A stretch of DNA of 64,000 nt from Bolinopsis microptera (taxonomy: Eukaryota > Ctenophora > Tentaculata > Lobata > Bolinopsidae), in the NCBI RefSeq assembly GCF_026151205.1, contig NC_087076.1, forward strand, positions 7,542,902 through 7,606,901, written 5' to 3'. The notes beneath the pieces were generated by a model that saw nothing but the letters and a program-made list of their open reading frames with translations, did no database searches and was not told the DNA's origin. The translations under genes and the position numbers were made by a program. Positions 46,901 to 58,900 of the stretch are shown here, piece after piece; within the stretch, counting starts at the first letter, position 1, and every line of letters starts with the position of its first letter.

Positions 46901-49900
46901 CGATGCTGACGACAAAATTAACAGTAAACAAGTACGTGTAAGCAAGGTCTGTATCTATGACAATAAGCTAACAGTGAGGCGTGAGCCTTCTCGCTGGCTT
47001 AATAAGATCTTGGGGAGTGACGAAAAACTACTTAATTCACAGAAAAGTATAAAACACGCGACACGAAAGTATCACGTGACTGTTTCACATGGCAGCAGGA
47101 GGTTTCTCACCTTGCCGAACATATCTGTGATCTTTTTCTGTTGGAACACGTCGTTCTTCTCCGCCATCATCTTATAAAGCCAATCTGGGTGCTGGACCCT
47201 CGGTACTGGGTTCCTTACTCCTGGGAGAGAAGGGGCATTTAGTTTTACCTCATAGAGACGGTTCCTTTCGGGATAAGTCTGCGAACTTAGATTAGATTTA
47301 AGGTTAAAGGGTTAATATCTTCCCAATTGTGCTAGTACACCGGTCACTGTGTCTTTTGTCTGTAAAACTGACGTTGTACGAGGGGTTCATTGATTAGCTC
47401 GGAATATGGAGCTGCTCTGGTGCAATGAGCTGGAGCCTGCGGCCTGCCCTGCCCTGGGTCATAAGGGAATGAGCACTAGACAGTAAGTTTCTCTACCATC
47501 ACTCGCCCCATCTCATAATAGAAATATAATGAAGCTGACAGTCGCCACATCCCTCATTATGTCAGATCTGTAAACCCTCGCCTAACTCAGCTGCATTATA
47601 AACCAATCAATGTCCTCTTAGCTCGACCAGCTGTGCAAAGAAATAAATAAATAACCTCTCAGATATTAAGATTGAAGGGTATCTAACTCATGACCCTTTC
47701 TTTACCAGGTGTATTCACCAACCATCTCACGTCTCATTGCTAACAGTCTAGGTTACCGTAAAACTGACATTCTGTCGACAACTCCATTTGAGTTACATTA
47801 TCCGGAATTGTTTTTTCTTCTTTATATCATTCAGGAGGTGTTACACAACTCCGGCGTAATTTAGATCAACTGTTGAACACTGATATTATATCGGGCGGTG
47901 TTAATGATAATAGCGATCGCCAGGTTTCCCTCACGAAAAACTCCAATGAGACACAAAGAAATTGCAATTTAAATATTTATCTCTTATTGACAGGAGGTGA
48001 CCGGGACATGATTTCAGGCCTGACCGGGACCGGGACCGGGACCGGGATACAAAATGTGACTTGACCGGGACCGGGACCGGGATAGCTCAAAATTGAGATT
48101 ATCAATTTACCGGGACCGGGACCGGGATAGCTCAAAATTGCCAATCCCGGTACCGGGATTCCCGGTACCGGGAATTCCGGTCGATTACTGGTTAATTCAT
48201 GATCATAATTTATTACTCAAACTTGTTTAGCAATTTTAAACATTGTTGTATTTGGCTCAGAGGATGTTTAAAGATGAAATTCACAATGAATGAAAGGAAA
48301 AACTTGAAATCACAGTGAATGAAATTATGTAAAAGATCCCGGTCAAATCCCGGCTAATTTGAGTGATTGACCGGGACCGGGACTGGGACCGGGACCAAGA
48401 ATCCCGAATTAACCGGGACCGGGACCGGGACCGGGATCATAAATAAATAAATCAGCATTTGACCGGGACCGGGACCGAGATAGCTCAAAATTGCCAATCC
48501 CGGTACCGGTATTCCCGGAACCGGGAATCCCGGTCACCTCCTGCTTATTGATCGTTCAACGTTCCCATTTTTCGGTTAATACATTTTTTTCTTTGATTGC
48601 ATCTCGTATGGCCGCATGTTTTCTAAGACTAATAATGTTGCCGACAAAATAATTTTATCATTCGTTTGTAGCTTGTTTTTGCAGTCATTAAATTAGCATT
48701 ATATCATTTAAATTATATTAGGCCGGCCTCATGTAATGGATGCGTCAATGAAGGTATGACCCTCAGTTAAATTGACTATAGATTCCCAGTAAAACTGGTT
48801 TGAATCAGCTAATATTCTAACTTCATCATATCGATTGACAGGAGTACAAGATGTTCCTTCTAGTGATCTCTCTTCTGGTTCCTGCTGTCCTCTCTTTGGA
48901 GGTCCCCTGTGCGGAGTATCTGATAGTGGAACGATGGAACAACGGATGGAAGGGAAACCTCAATATTCCCATTCCAAAAGACACCAAGCGATGGAAGATA
49001 GACGCCTCATTCGACAACAAAATCCAAGCTGGGGACTTCTGGGCGGGGCAAAAGTTCTGGAGCAATGACAAGCTGTCGGTCCGAGTTGTAGGAAACGACT
49101 GGTCAGCTAAACAGAAGGCAGGAGACGTGTTCAAGACAGGTTTCACAGTCAACTACCCTGAACACGGACCTGAAGTGAACTTTAAGACCCTGCAGATAAC
49201 CCTGTGTTGGGCTGATGGTAGTGGGTGTCAGACCTGCAGCCCTCTGGAGGTGGAACCTGAGGAATGCACCGGTGGATTCCAGGGAGCTGAGAGCGAGGAG
49301 GAGGAAGTGAGTCGGGGGCAGGTTCGGATCATGTCAACAGAATGTTACTCTAGCATGCCGGATGTTACAGTGATGTTCTCCAATGACGTGGAGCAGGTCG
49401 AGGTAGGTGAGAACTTCTCAGCAAGCTGTACCGGCAATGAGTGTATCGTGTCAAGTGAACAGGGAGTGGGGATAAACGAGCTGATCATAATTGATCTGAA
49501 ATACCCGTCCAACACTAAAGTGGTCGGAGTTCTCTTCATAGGACAGGAACTATGTGACGTAGAACCTGAACAGATGAGGGTGGATCTCTCACTGGACCCA
49601 ACTCAGGAACCAGGGCCTACATCTCCTGCCATCACCACTGAAGGACCAGATCTATTTGACGGGTGTGCCATGTACGAGATAGTGGAGACCTGGAGGAATG
49701 GCTGGAAGGGAAACCTCTCAATCCCCATCAAGCATGATACTTCCAAATGGCGGATTGATGCAGAGTTCAACAAGCCAGTAGTGGCTGATTTCTGGGCTGG
49801 GTTACCTGAGAGATGGAGTAACGGTGGAACCAGGGTGGTAGTTTTAGGACAGGACTGGTCTGCAACCCAGAAAGCTGGTACCTTCTTCGTTACCGGGTTC

Positions 49901-52900
49901 ACTGCCAACCACAAAGAAGGAGCCAATGTCTACATCAAGTGGATGAAGCTGAAGAAATGCTGGGCAACTGGAGGATGCACCACATGTGACATTGTTAAAG
50001 AAGAGTGCTCAAGCCGCCGCGCAGGAGCTATCAGCATCTCCAAAGTAAAGAATGGTGTCGCTCTCTCAAAATCTCTCTCCGGAGTGTTCGCTACGGAGGT
50101 GAAGGAATGCTCAAACGACATGCCCCCAGTTGAGATAGAGTTCTCCAGCAGGGTCAAGAGGCTGATTGTTGGAAGAGGACGTTACCAAGCAAGCTGCTCC
50201 AAGTACAAGTGTACCATCTCCACCACCAAGCCCATCAAGATGGTAGCTGGGACTCAGCTGAAGATCAAGTTTACAGCGGTATTTTGGGAAAAACCAGGCA
50301 AACTTGTGGGCCTGAACTATGGAGACGAAGATATGTGCCACGACTAGGGCTCTAAGAATAAAATAGGGACAATCACAATCTAATTCAATAACGATATTTT
50401 ATGTTAAATTACCATTCATCAATTTTTATCTGACACTGGTGTTTTATTGTTAATAAATACTAAAATTCTCATAATGCGTTCTAAATCTATAATTAATGTA
50501 TAAAAAGGGATCCACAAAAAGAAAATGAAGAACAATATACCTTGAAGAGCAGCTGGAATAGTTATAATCTTCATGATAGCACTGCCAAACCGCTCCTTGT
50601 AATAATCCCAATCCAAAATATCCCTGATATCGAAATCAGTAGCTCCTGGGGTCTTCAGCCAGCGTCGTAGATAATATCTTCTTACAGCTGGTTCTGCTTG
50701 GAATATTGCTACCGGGATCGCTCGCTCCGTAACGGGAGTTCCTTCCGGCTTCCGGGCTATGATAAACTTGCAATTTAGGCCTTTGTCTTTGGTCATTTGA
50801 TCTCCGAGAAACTCAGCGATACGTTTCGCAGTGCTGAAAAATGGAGCCTAGTAAGCTAGAGGGAGTTTTCATTTCGTAATATAAAATTTATAGATTATTT
50901 TGACTATCATGAACTGTTTATTAGCATCAAACGCAAAAAAACAGTATTTATAACTAAGGCCAAGGTCTGCATCATAATTATTATAACGATCGAGCCTGGC
51001 AACTGGCCCAATTTCTGAACTGGACTTCGAATTGGACTATAAAACGTTGTTACCAAACACAGTAGACTCCTTCCCTTGAACCTCGTTCCCAATACCCAGG
51101 GTTTTGCTATATTTTATATCTAGTAAAGTTGTAAGAATCTAAACTGACCTAATCGATGTACTCTTCTGTGTTCCGTACTCTTCTAGTTTTTTAGACATGC
51201 TCCTCTGAGAACTGATCAAGTCAAACAGTTCATCGTCTGGCATGTTCTCTGCTTTGGAGAACAATATGTCCAACCAATAGTCCGCCACCTGAATTAGCAA
51301 GCTAAACTATAGTGAAACTAAAGTGAAATTAAAGCTAAATTAGGGTGAAATTAAAGTGAAACTAAAGTGAAATTAAAGCTAAATTAAAGTGAAACTAAGG
51401 TGAAAGTAAAGTGAAACTAAAATTAAATTAAAATGAAACTATAGTGAAACTAAAGAGTAACCCGACAAAGAAAGGCATTCGTATTAGTTTTTCAAACCTT
51501 AGCTACGGCAGCATAAACTTCTTCTATATTGTTGCCCTCCAGGAACGCGCTGAACACAGAGGATTGGAAGTTCTTTATCAGCTGTAACTCTCCTCGCCGT
51601 TTTAACTGCAATATCAACAACTTAGGAAATAGGATATTTCAAGTCTCAACCCTGACCTCTAGCTCATTCTTCAGACAGCTGCCCTTGGTCTCCGAGTGAC
51701 AACATTAACATTTCACTTATGACTTCCACACGTGCAGACTTATTAGGGGTAGTGATTAACGAACCTCAAATCCTTTCAGTTCAGCCAAGCTTCCATCAAA
51801 GTTAAAGACAGCGTATCTCTTCTTCAGCTTCTTACCCTCCTCCTTGGCTGCAGGAAGTATCATTGCCAGATATGGTCCGTCCACCTGAAGAGAGACATTA
51901 GTAAGTATTAAATATAAATTTAGAAATGAATTTTTAACTGAGTCAATGCGCAGCGGAATCGAAACTAGATTTAACCAATTTAAAGAAAGGGACCTTGAAC
52001 ATACCTCAAAGAAGATACTGTTTTCAGATTTGACGGAGTAAGAAAGAGTCTTAGGATCCTCCAGATCGTGGTACTGATCGTTAGTGAAGTGTCTGAATAC
52101 CATGACATTCAACATGGCACCAGGGTATGAGATCGTTACTTTCTGTTTTCTGGGATCTAGAGTAATCAGTGTAATTCGTTGCAGAATAAAATGGAAAAGC
52201 TATTTTATTTTTTGTTCTTGTTTTAAAAATATACCATGATTTGCTTGTTAAGATGGGAATAGCTGAATAAAGTAAGATGTTGTTCACGCCTATACAAAAC
52301 AGGAGACTCATAATATGGCGGAATAACTGGAGTAAGGACGGGCAAGATTTCAAATACAACAAAATCCAACCACAACACAATAAAACACAATATAAACACA
52401 ATATAAACACAATATAAAAACAATATAAACACAATATAAACACAATATAAACACAATATAAAAAATATATAAACACAATATAAACACAATATAAACACAA
52501 TATAAACCTGGGTGGTTAGTTTTGAACTCATAGTTCTCGGGGAATGATCCAGGAAGACAGCACCAAATACCATCAGTATCAAGTTCCAGGGGTCTTCCTA
52601 TCTGCTCTACTATCTCTCGTGCTTTCTTGATTATGTTTGCTCCTGTGAGACAGAGACTTTTATTTTTAATTGAGTTATGTAATCAGCTGGACACCAGATA
52701 TGGAACATTTTTGATTCAAAACTTTTTATTCATAGTTAAAGCTGAAAAGCTGAACCACTTCAAATATCTAAGTTTTCTCTCCACCCCTTATCTAAACCTG
52801 TGTAACAAACGATACCAGCCATCTCCATACTATACCACCGAGCTCCCTTCCTCATAACATAGCCGTAGAAAGAGTTGAGGATGCACTTGTGAGCAAGCTG

Positions 52901-55900
52901 CAGAGAATCGTACAGCACCACCTGCCCTGCCATCCTCTTAATCTCTGCTGGGTCTCCCTTCTTCACTGCCTCCCCGTGCTTCTTGGCAGCCTGCAAATTC
53001 ACGGCTCATTATCTTGGTGAGATACTACGAGTTGTGTAAAATAGAGAATTCCGGTATCACAGCCCTAACATGTTACCCGTACATTAATTTCCCAAAATAG
53101 AGAATAAAATGGGATAAATTCCCTTGTTTTACCTGTTTGTTAAGAGCTTTGTACTCGTACCGCCGGTCTCTGAATGACTTCACAGTGTTGATATAGAAGG
53201 GATGTTCACGCTGGCAGATGGTGCTGTGACGGTTTTCTGTTCTAGTTACTTTCACCTGGAGTACAGTCGTGTAATTGACACGCTCTATATTGGGGGGGGG
53301 GGGGTGACATGTCTCCAATGTCTCCAATGTCTTTTGTCTTTTTTGAAAAGATAGGGTGCAGAGACATGTCCTGGAGACATTGGAGACATTGGAGACACAG
53401 CTTTTGGAGACATTGGAGACATTGGAGACATTGGGGACATTGGAGACATTGGAGACAAAGCTTTTGGAGACATTGGAGACATTGGAGACACTGGAGACGT
53501 AGATGTATGATTGGAGAAGGAGGAGGATCTAGGAGGAGGATGACCCAGGAGGAGGACTCAGGAGGAGAAGGAGGAGGATGAGGACTCAGGAAGAGGACTG
53601 ACAAGGAGGAGGACTGAGGTGTACTGAGGAGGATGGCTGAGGACGATGGCTGAGGAGGATGGCTGTGGAGGATGGCTGAGGAGGATGGCTGAGGAGGATG
53701 ACTGAGGAGGAGGACCTAGGAGGAGGAGGACCCAGGAGGAGGAGGACCCAGGAGGAGGACTCAGGAGGAGGAGGAGGAGGACCCAGGAAGAGGACTCAGG
53801 AGGACAGAGAAGGAAAAGGACTGAGGAGTACTAAGGAGGATGGCTGAGGAGGATGACTGAGGAGGATGACTGAGAGGGAGGAGGAGGAGAACAATGACTG
53901 AGGAGAAGGAGAAGGAGGAGGACCTAGGAGGATGAGGACCCAGGAGGAGGACTCAGGAGGAAGAGGAGGAGGAGGACTCAGGAGGACTGAAAAGGAAGAG
54001 GACTGAGGAAAACTGAGGAGGAGGAGGACTGAATAGGAGGAGGAGGAGGGGGACTGGGGGAGGACTGAGGATGAAGAAGACTGACAAGAAGGATGAGGAG
54101 GAGGACTGAGGACTGAGGAGGATGACGAGAAGGAAGACCCAGGAGGAGGAGGGATGAGGACTGAGGAGGATGGCTGAGGAGGATGACTGAGAGGGAGGAG
54201 GAGGAGGAGGAGGAGGAAGAGGACTGAGGAGGAAGAGGACTGAGGAGGAGGAGTAGGACTGAGGAGGAGAAGGAGGAGGACCTAGGAGGAGGACCCAGAA
54301 GGAGGACTCAGGAGGAGGAGGAGGAGAACTCAGGAAAAGGACTGAGAAGGAGGAGGACTCAGGAGTACTGAAGAGGTTGACTGAGGAGGAGGAGGAGGAG
54401 GAGGAGAAGGACTGAGGAGGATAAGGAGAAGGTGGAGGAACTAGGAGGAGGATGAACCAGGAGGAGGACTCAGGAGGAAGAGGAGGAGGACTCAGGAGGA
54501 GGACTTAGGAGGAATGAGAAGGAGGAGGACTGAGGAGACCTGAGGAGGAGGAGGAGGACTGAATAGGAGGAGGGGGACTGGGGAGGACTGAGGAGGAGGA
54601 GGACTGACTCGAAGGATGAGGAGGAGGACTGAGGACTGAGGACTGAGGAGGAAGAGGAGGAGGATGAAGAGGAGGAAGAGGACCCGGGAGGAGGAGGACT
54701 GAAGAGGACGATGAGGATGAGGACTGAGGAGGAGGAGGAGGACTGAGGAGGATGGCTGAGGAGGATGACTGAGAGGGAGGAGGAGGAGGACTGAGGAGGA
54801 GGAGGAGAAGGACTGAGGAGGAGAAGGAGGAGGACCTAGGAGGAGGAGGACCCAGGAGGAGGACTCAGGAGGAGGACTCAGGAGGAGGAGGAGGACTCAG
54901 GAGGAAGACTCAGGATAACTGAGGAGGAGGAGGAGTGAATGGGAGGAGGAGGGGGACTGGGGAGGACTGAGGAGGAGGAGGACTAAGGAGAAGGATGAGG
55001 AGGAGGACTGAGGACTGAGGAGGAGGACTGAGGAGTACTGATGAGGATGGCTGAGGAGGACGGCTGAGGAGGATGGCTGAGGAGGATGACTGAGGAGGAT
55101 GACTGAGAGGGAGGAGGAGGAGGAGGAGAAGGAGGAGGACCTAGGAGGAGGACTCAGGAAGAGGACTCAGGAGAACTGAGGAGGAGGAGGATGAGGACTG
55201 AATAGGAGGAGGGGGACTGGGGGAGGACTGAGGAGGAGGGGGACTTGGGGAGCACTGAGGAGAAGGAGGAAGACTGACGAGAAGGATGAGGAGGAGGACT
55301 GAGGAGGAGGACTGATGATTGAGGAGGAAGAGGAGGAGGATGAAGAGGAGTAGGAGGACTCAGGAGGAGGAGGAGAACGACTGAGGAGGACTGAGGAGGA
55401 GGAGGAGGAGGAGGAGGAGGAGGAGGAGGAAGAGGAGGAGGAGGAGGAGGAGGAAGAGGAGGAGGAGTCTCCAAAAGCTGTGTCTCCAATGTCTCCAATG
55501 TCTCCAAAAGCTGTGTCTCTAATGTCCCCAATGTCCCAAATGTCCCCAATGTCTCCAATGTCTCCAAAAGCTGTGTCTCCAATGTCTCCAATGTCTCCAA
55601 TGTCTCCAATGTCTTTGTCTTTTTCGAAAAGATAAGGTGCGGGAGACATTGGAGACATGTCACCCCCCCCCCTATATTGTTGTAATCATTATACCAAAGG
55701 TTGGAGCGGATCATAGATTACTAAATCCCATTCCAGAATTTAGACTAAACGTTATCACGAAAGAATATGGATTTAAAAATGGAAAAATATGGTTAAAACT
55801 TATCAAAAGTCAACATTATTACACAAAAATGTTTAAAGTTTCAAACGTCAAAGTTCAAATAAACCTTGCCGTAAGCTCTCTTGCAGTACTGAGCAAGTCG

Positions 55901-58900
55901 CTGTTTCTCCACCTCAGCCCTATCCATTGGACTCAGCTCGTGGAAGGATCGAGCAGGTTCCCCGGGGACCTTGGAGGGGATCTTTTCGCTCTCCAGCTGC
56001 TGTTTGATACTCTGGTACTCTGCCCGGGACGCTGGCTGGAAGTCCCCGCGCCACGCCCACTCCATCGTACGCTGACATCTGAAGAAATGCGAAGTATTTG
56101 AGATACTGACGTGGGTCTGATAGAGTCGAACAGCTACTAAAATGTGGAGACTGTGCTTAAAAAGACAAAAACCTCTCACTAAAACAGTTGTTTACCTTGC
56201 GCCGGGTTTATTGAAATCACAAGCAGCACACGTGACCTCATCAATCAGAGCGGAAGGCTGCAGTCTGTTGGTGAGAATGATGTTGGGGTACATAGCCCCC
56301 ACGTCTAAATGATATATCATAGGCTTCTCCAGTCTGTTGGGAGTATCTCTCAAGTCCGATAATATCTTCTTTATCTCCCCTATTACCTGTCAAGGTTACT
56401 CAATACTCATCGTTATATATTAAAACATGTCACAACTCACCTATGGAGAATGAGTAGGAAACTGCTTTCGAAAAACGAATCTTAAATCGACAGATATAAA
56501 CCTCATCAAAATTTGTCACATATTCCATGGGTACTTTCTCCTCCGTCTCTATGGAAAATTTCATCGTTTCCTCCACTTCGTCGATAAGGGTTTGAAACGC
56601 CGACGGAGTAACTCTGAACTTTATCGGAATATCCGCCCGGAAAACTCCTGAGGTGGACCATTTATCATCATTCATCATACTATCGTCCTACGCGTACGGT
56701 TACTTACAATTACATAATTTAACTGACTTAAACTAAACTTGAACCCAAAATTCAGTTTCCTCATCTCATGGGATCTGAAAACAAACCTGACTCCAGCACT
56801 TCAATATGACCCCCAACATACCTGACTCCAGCGCTTCAAAATGACCCCCGACATACCTGACTCCAGTGCTTCATCATGACCCCCAACATACCTGACTCCA
56901 GCGCTTCAACATGACCCCCGACATACCTGACTCCAGCACTTCAATATGACCCCCAACATACCTGACTCCAGTGCTTCAACATGACCCCCGACATACCTGA
57001 CTCCAGCGCTTCAACATGACCCCCAACATACCTGACTCCAGCGCTTCAACATGACCCCCAACATACCTGACTCCAGCGCTTCAACATGACCCCCAACATA
57101 CCTGACTCCAGCGCTTCAACATGACCCCCAACATACCTGACTCCAGCGCTTCAACATGACCCCAGACATACCTGACTCCAGCGCTTCAACATGACCCCCG
57201 ACATACCTAACTCCAGCGCTTCAACATGACCCCCAACATACCTGACTCCAGCGCTTCAACATGACCCCCCAACATACCTGACTCCAGCGCTTCAACATGA
57301 CCTCCAACATACCTGACTCCTGCGCTTCAACATGACCCCAACATACCTGACTCCAGCGCTTTAACATGACCCCCAACATACCTGACTCCAGCGCTTCAAC
57401 ATGACCCCCAACATAAGTCTCAGTCTCCAGGAGATGCCCGTCGTCAGTCAGCTTGTTCAGGATTGCTCTCTGCTTGTTAGGAAATATTATATTTTCCCTG
57501 AAACAATGGAATCGTTAACTCTATCATAAGAAACAGTAACAGTAGGATAATTAATCGCGAGATTTATCGATCTACCAAGATAAACTCCTTCATCAAAACA
57601 GTTCAGAGGAACCCCCCCCCCCCCCCTTAATATATTGAAGGAACTCACCAAACACAGAAACAAGGACTAACCTCTCAGCCTGGACCATGAGAAGGGCTTC
57701 ACAAAGAGTCCCTGATCCCTTCCTTAGAACCTCGTCAGGTGGCATGGGTATAATGGTGCACAGAGCGAAGGTGAAGGGGTGCACGTATTTCATGTAGAGG
57801 TAGTAGGTAGCCACTGCGTCGGACACACTGTATGTGCTCATGTCCTGTGGAGTATGGCTAAGTAATGAGGTTGCCCCCCCCCCCCCCCCCCCCCAGTATT
57901 GCACTGTTCTCTGTTAGTAGGGGATCTGAGAGGCAACGATTTCTCAATTCTAAGTTTAAAACTGCTGTCTCTTATTAGGGAATCTTCATTTACTGGACTC
58001 AAACGTTTGAAAAGTGATAAAACAAATAAAACATTTAGCACCTATTATCAAGAAACAAAGCCTTGCTAAATGGAGCACTGCATTGTCTCGCCCTGTGGCA
58101 ACTATAAAAGGGAGTGCTTCAACCAGGAATTTAGTTTTTATAAATCTTTCTGAGCAGTCACAAAATGATGAAGCTACTATTGACTGTACTGCTGTTCGCC
58201 GTAGTTTTGATTTGCGATGCGGAGGGTGAGAAAAAGAAAGGAAAGGGCAGGAAATTTGTTCTCTTCGACAACGAATTGGAAGGTCTGTATTTTATGTAGT
58301 TTTATGAAATTTTTCAATTAAAATCTTAGAAGTGATGGCTTCTATATAACAGCCCCCCGCTTGAGTATCACAAAGTTTTTAATGTTCAATTATTCTAACT
58401 TTTATGTGATTTTACTATTGCAGATGGTTCAGTAGAAGATGATACGACAGGATTCGAGAGTCTGGTGAAAAGAGATGCACCTCGCAGGAAGAAACCACAT
58501 GTTTTGTTTGACAAAGAAGATCAGTAAGATTGTAAGAGTGATAGAAGGAGATTACTGACACGGTGATGAATCAGCCAATGTGGCAGAGGAGGGATGTGTC
58601 TAAAGAATGATGACTGATTTATTGATTACTCGGGTTTAAAAATCGATTTTCAAACACTAAAAAAATGAGTTACTTTTGCTTTTGGTGTTTTAAATAGACA
58701 TCAGTAAGCTATTCCTTACTCCCCTGTAATCTATATTGCTTAAATTGATATCAATATTATTTCTTATCTCTATATCGAGTGTTTTACTGTTTCCCTACCT
58801 GAGGCTGTTCAGCAGCCATTCGGCACATATCCTCCGGGTCAACCTCAACCGGATCATATCTGAGCTTAGCTTTAGCAACAGCTTTGAGATTCTGGGAACC

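Noticed and set aside
53242-55714. Several open frames rich in Met-Ser-Pro, Thr-Leu-Glu or Pro/Ser on both strands
   Set aside because: Repeat translations of element B, not genes.
56787-57415. Regular 35-bp array considered as a CRISPR array
   Set aside because: No spacers, animal intron context, and the unit equals the exon 11 edge.
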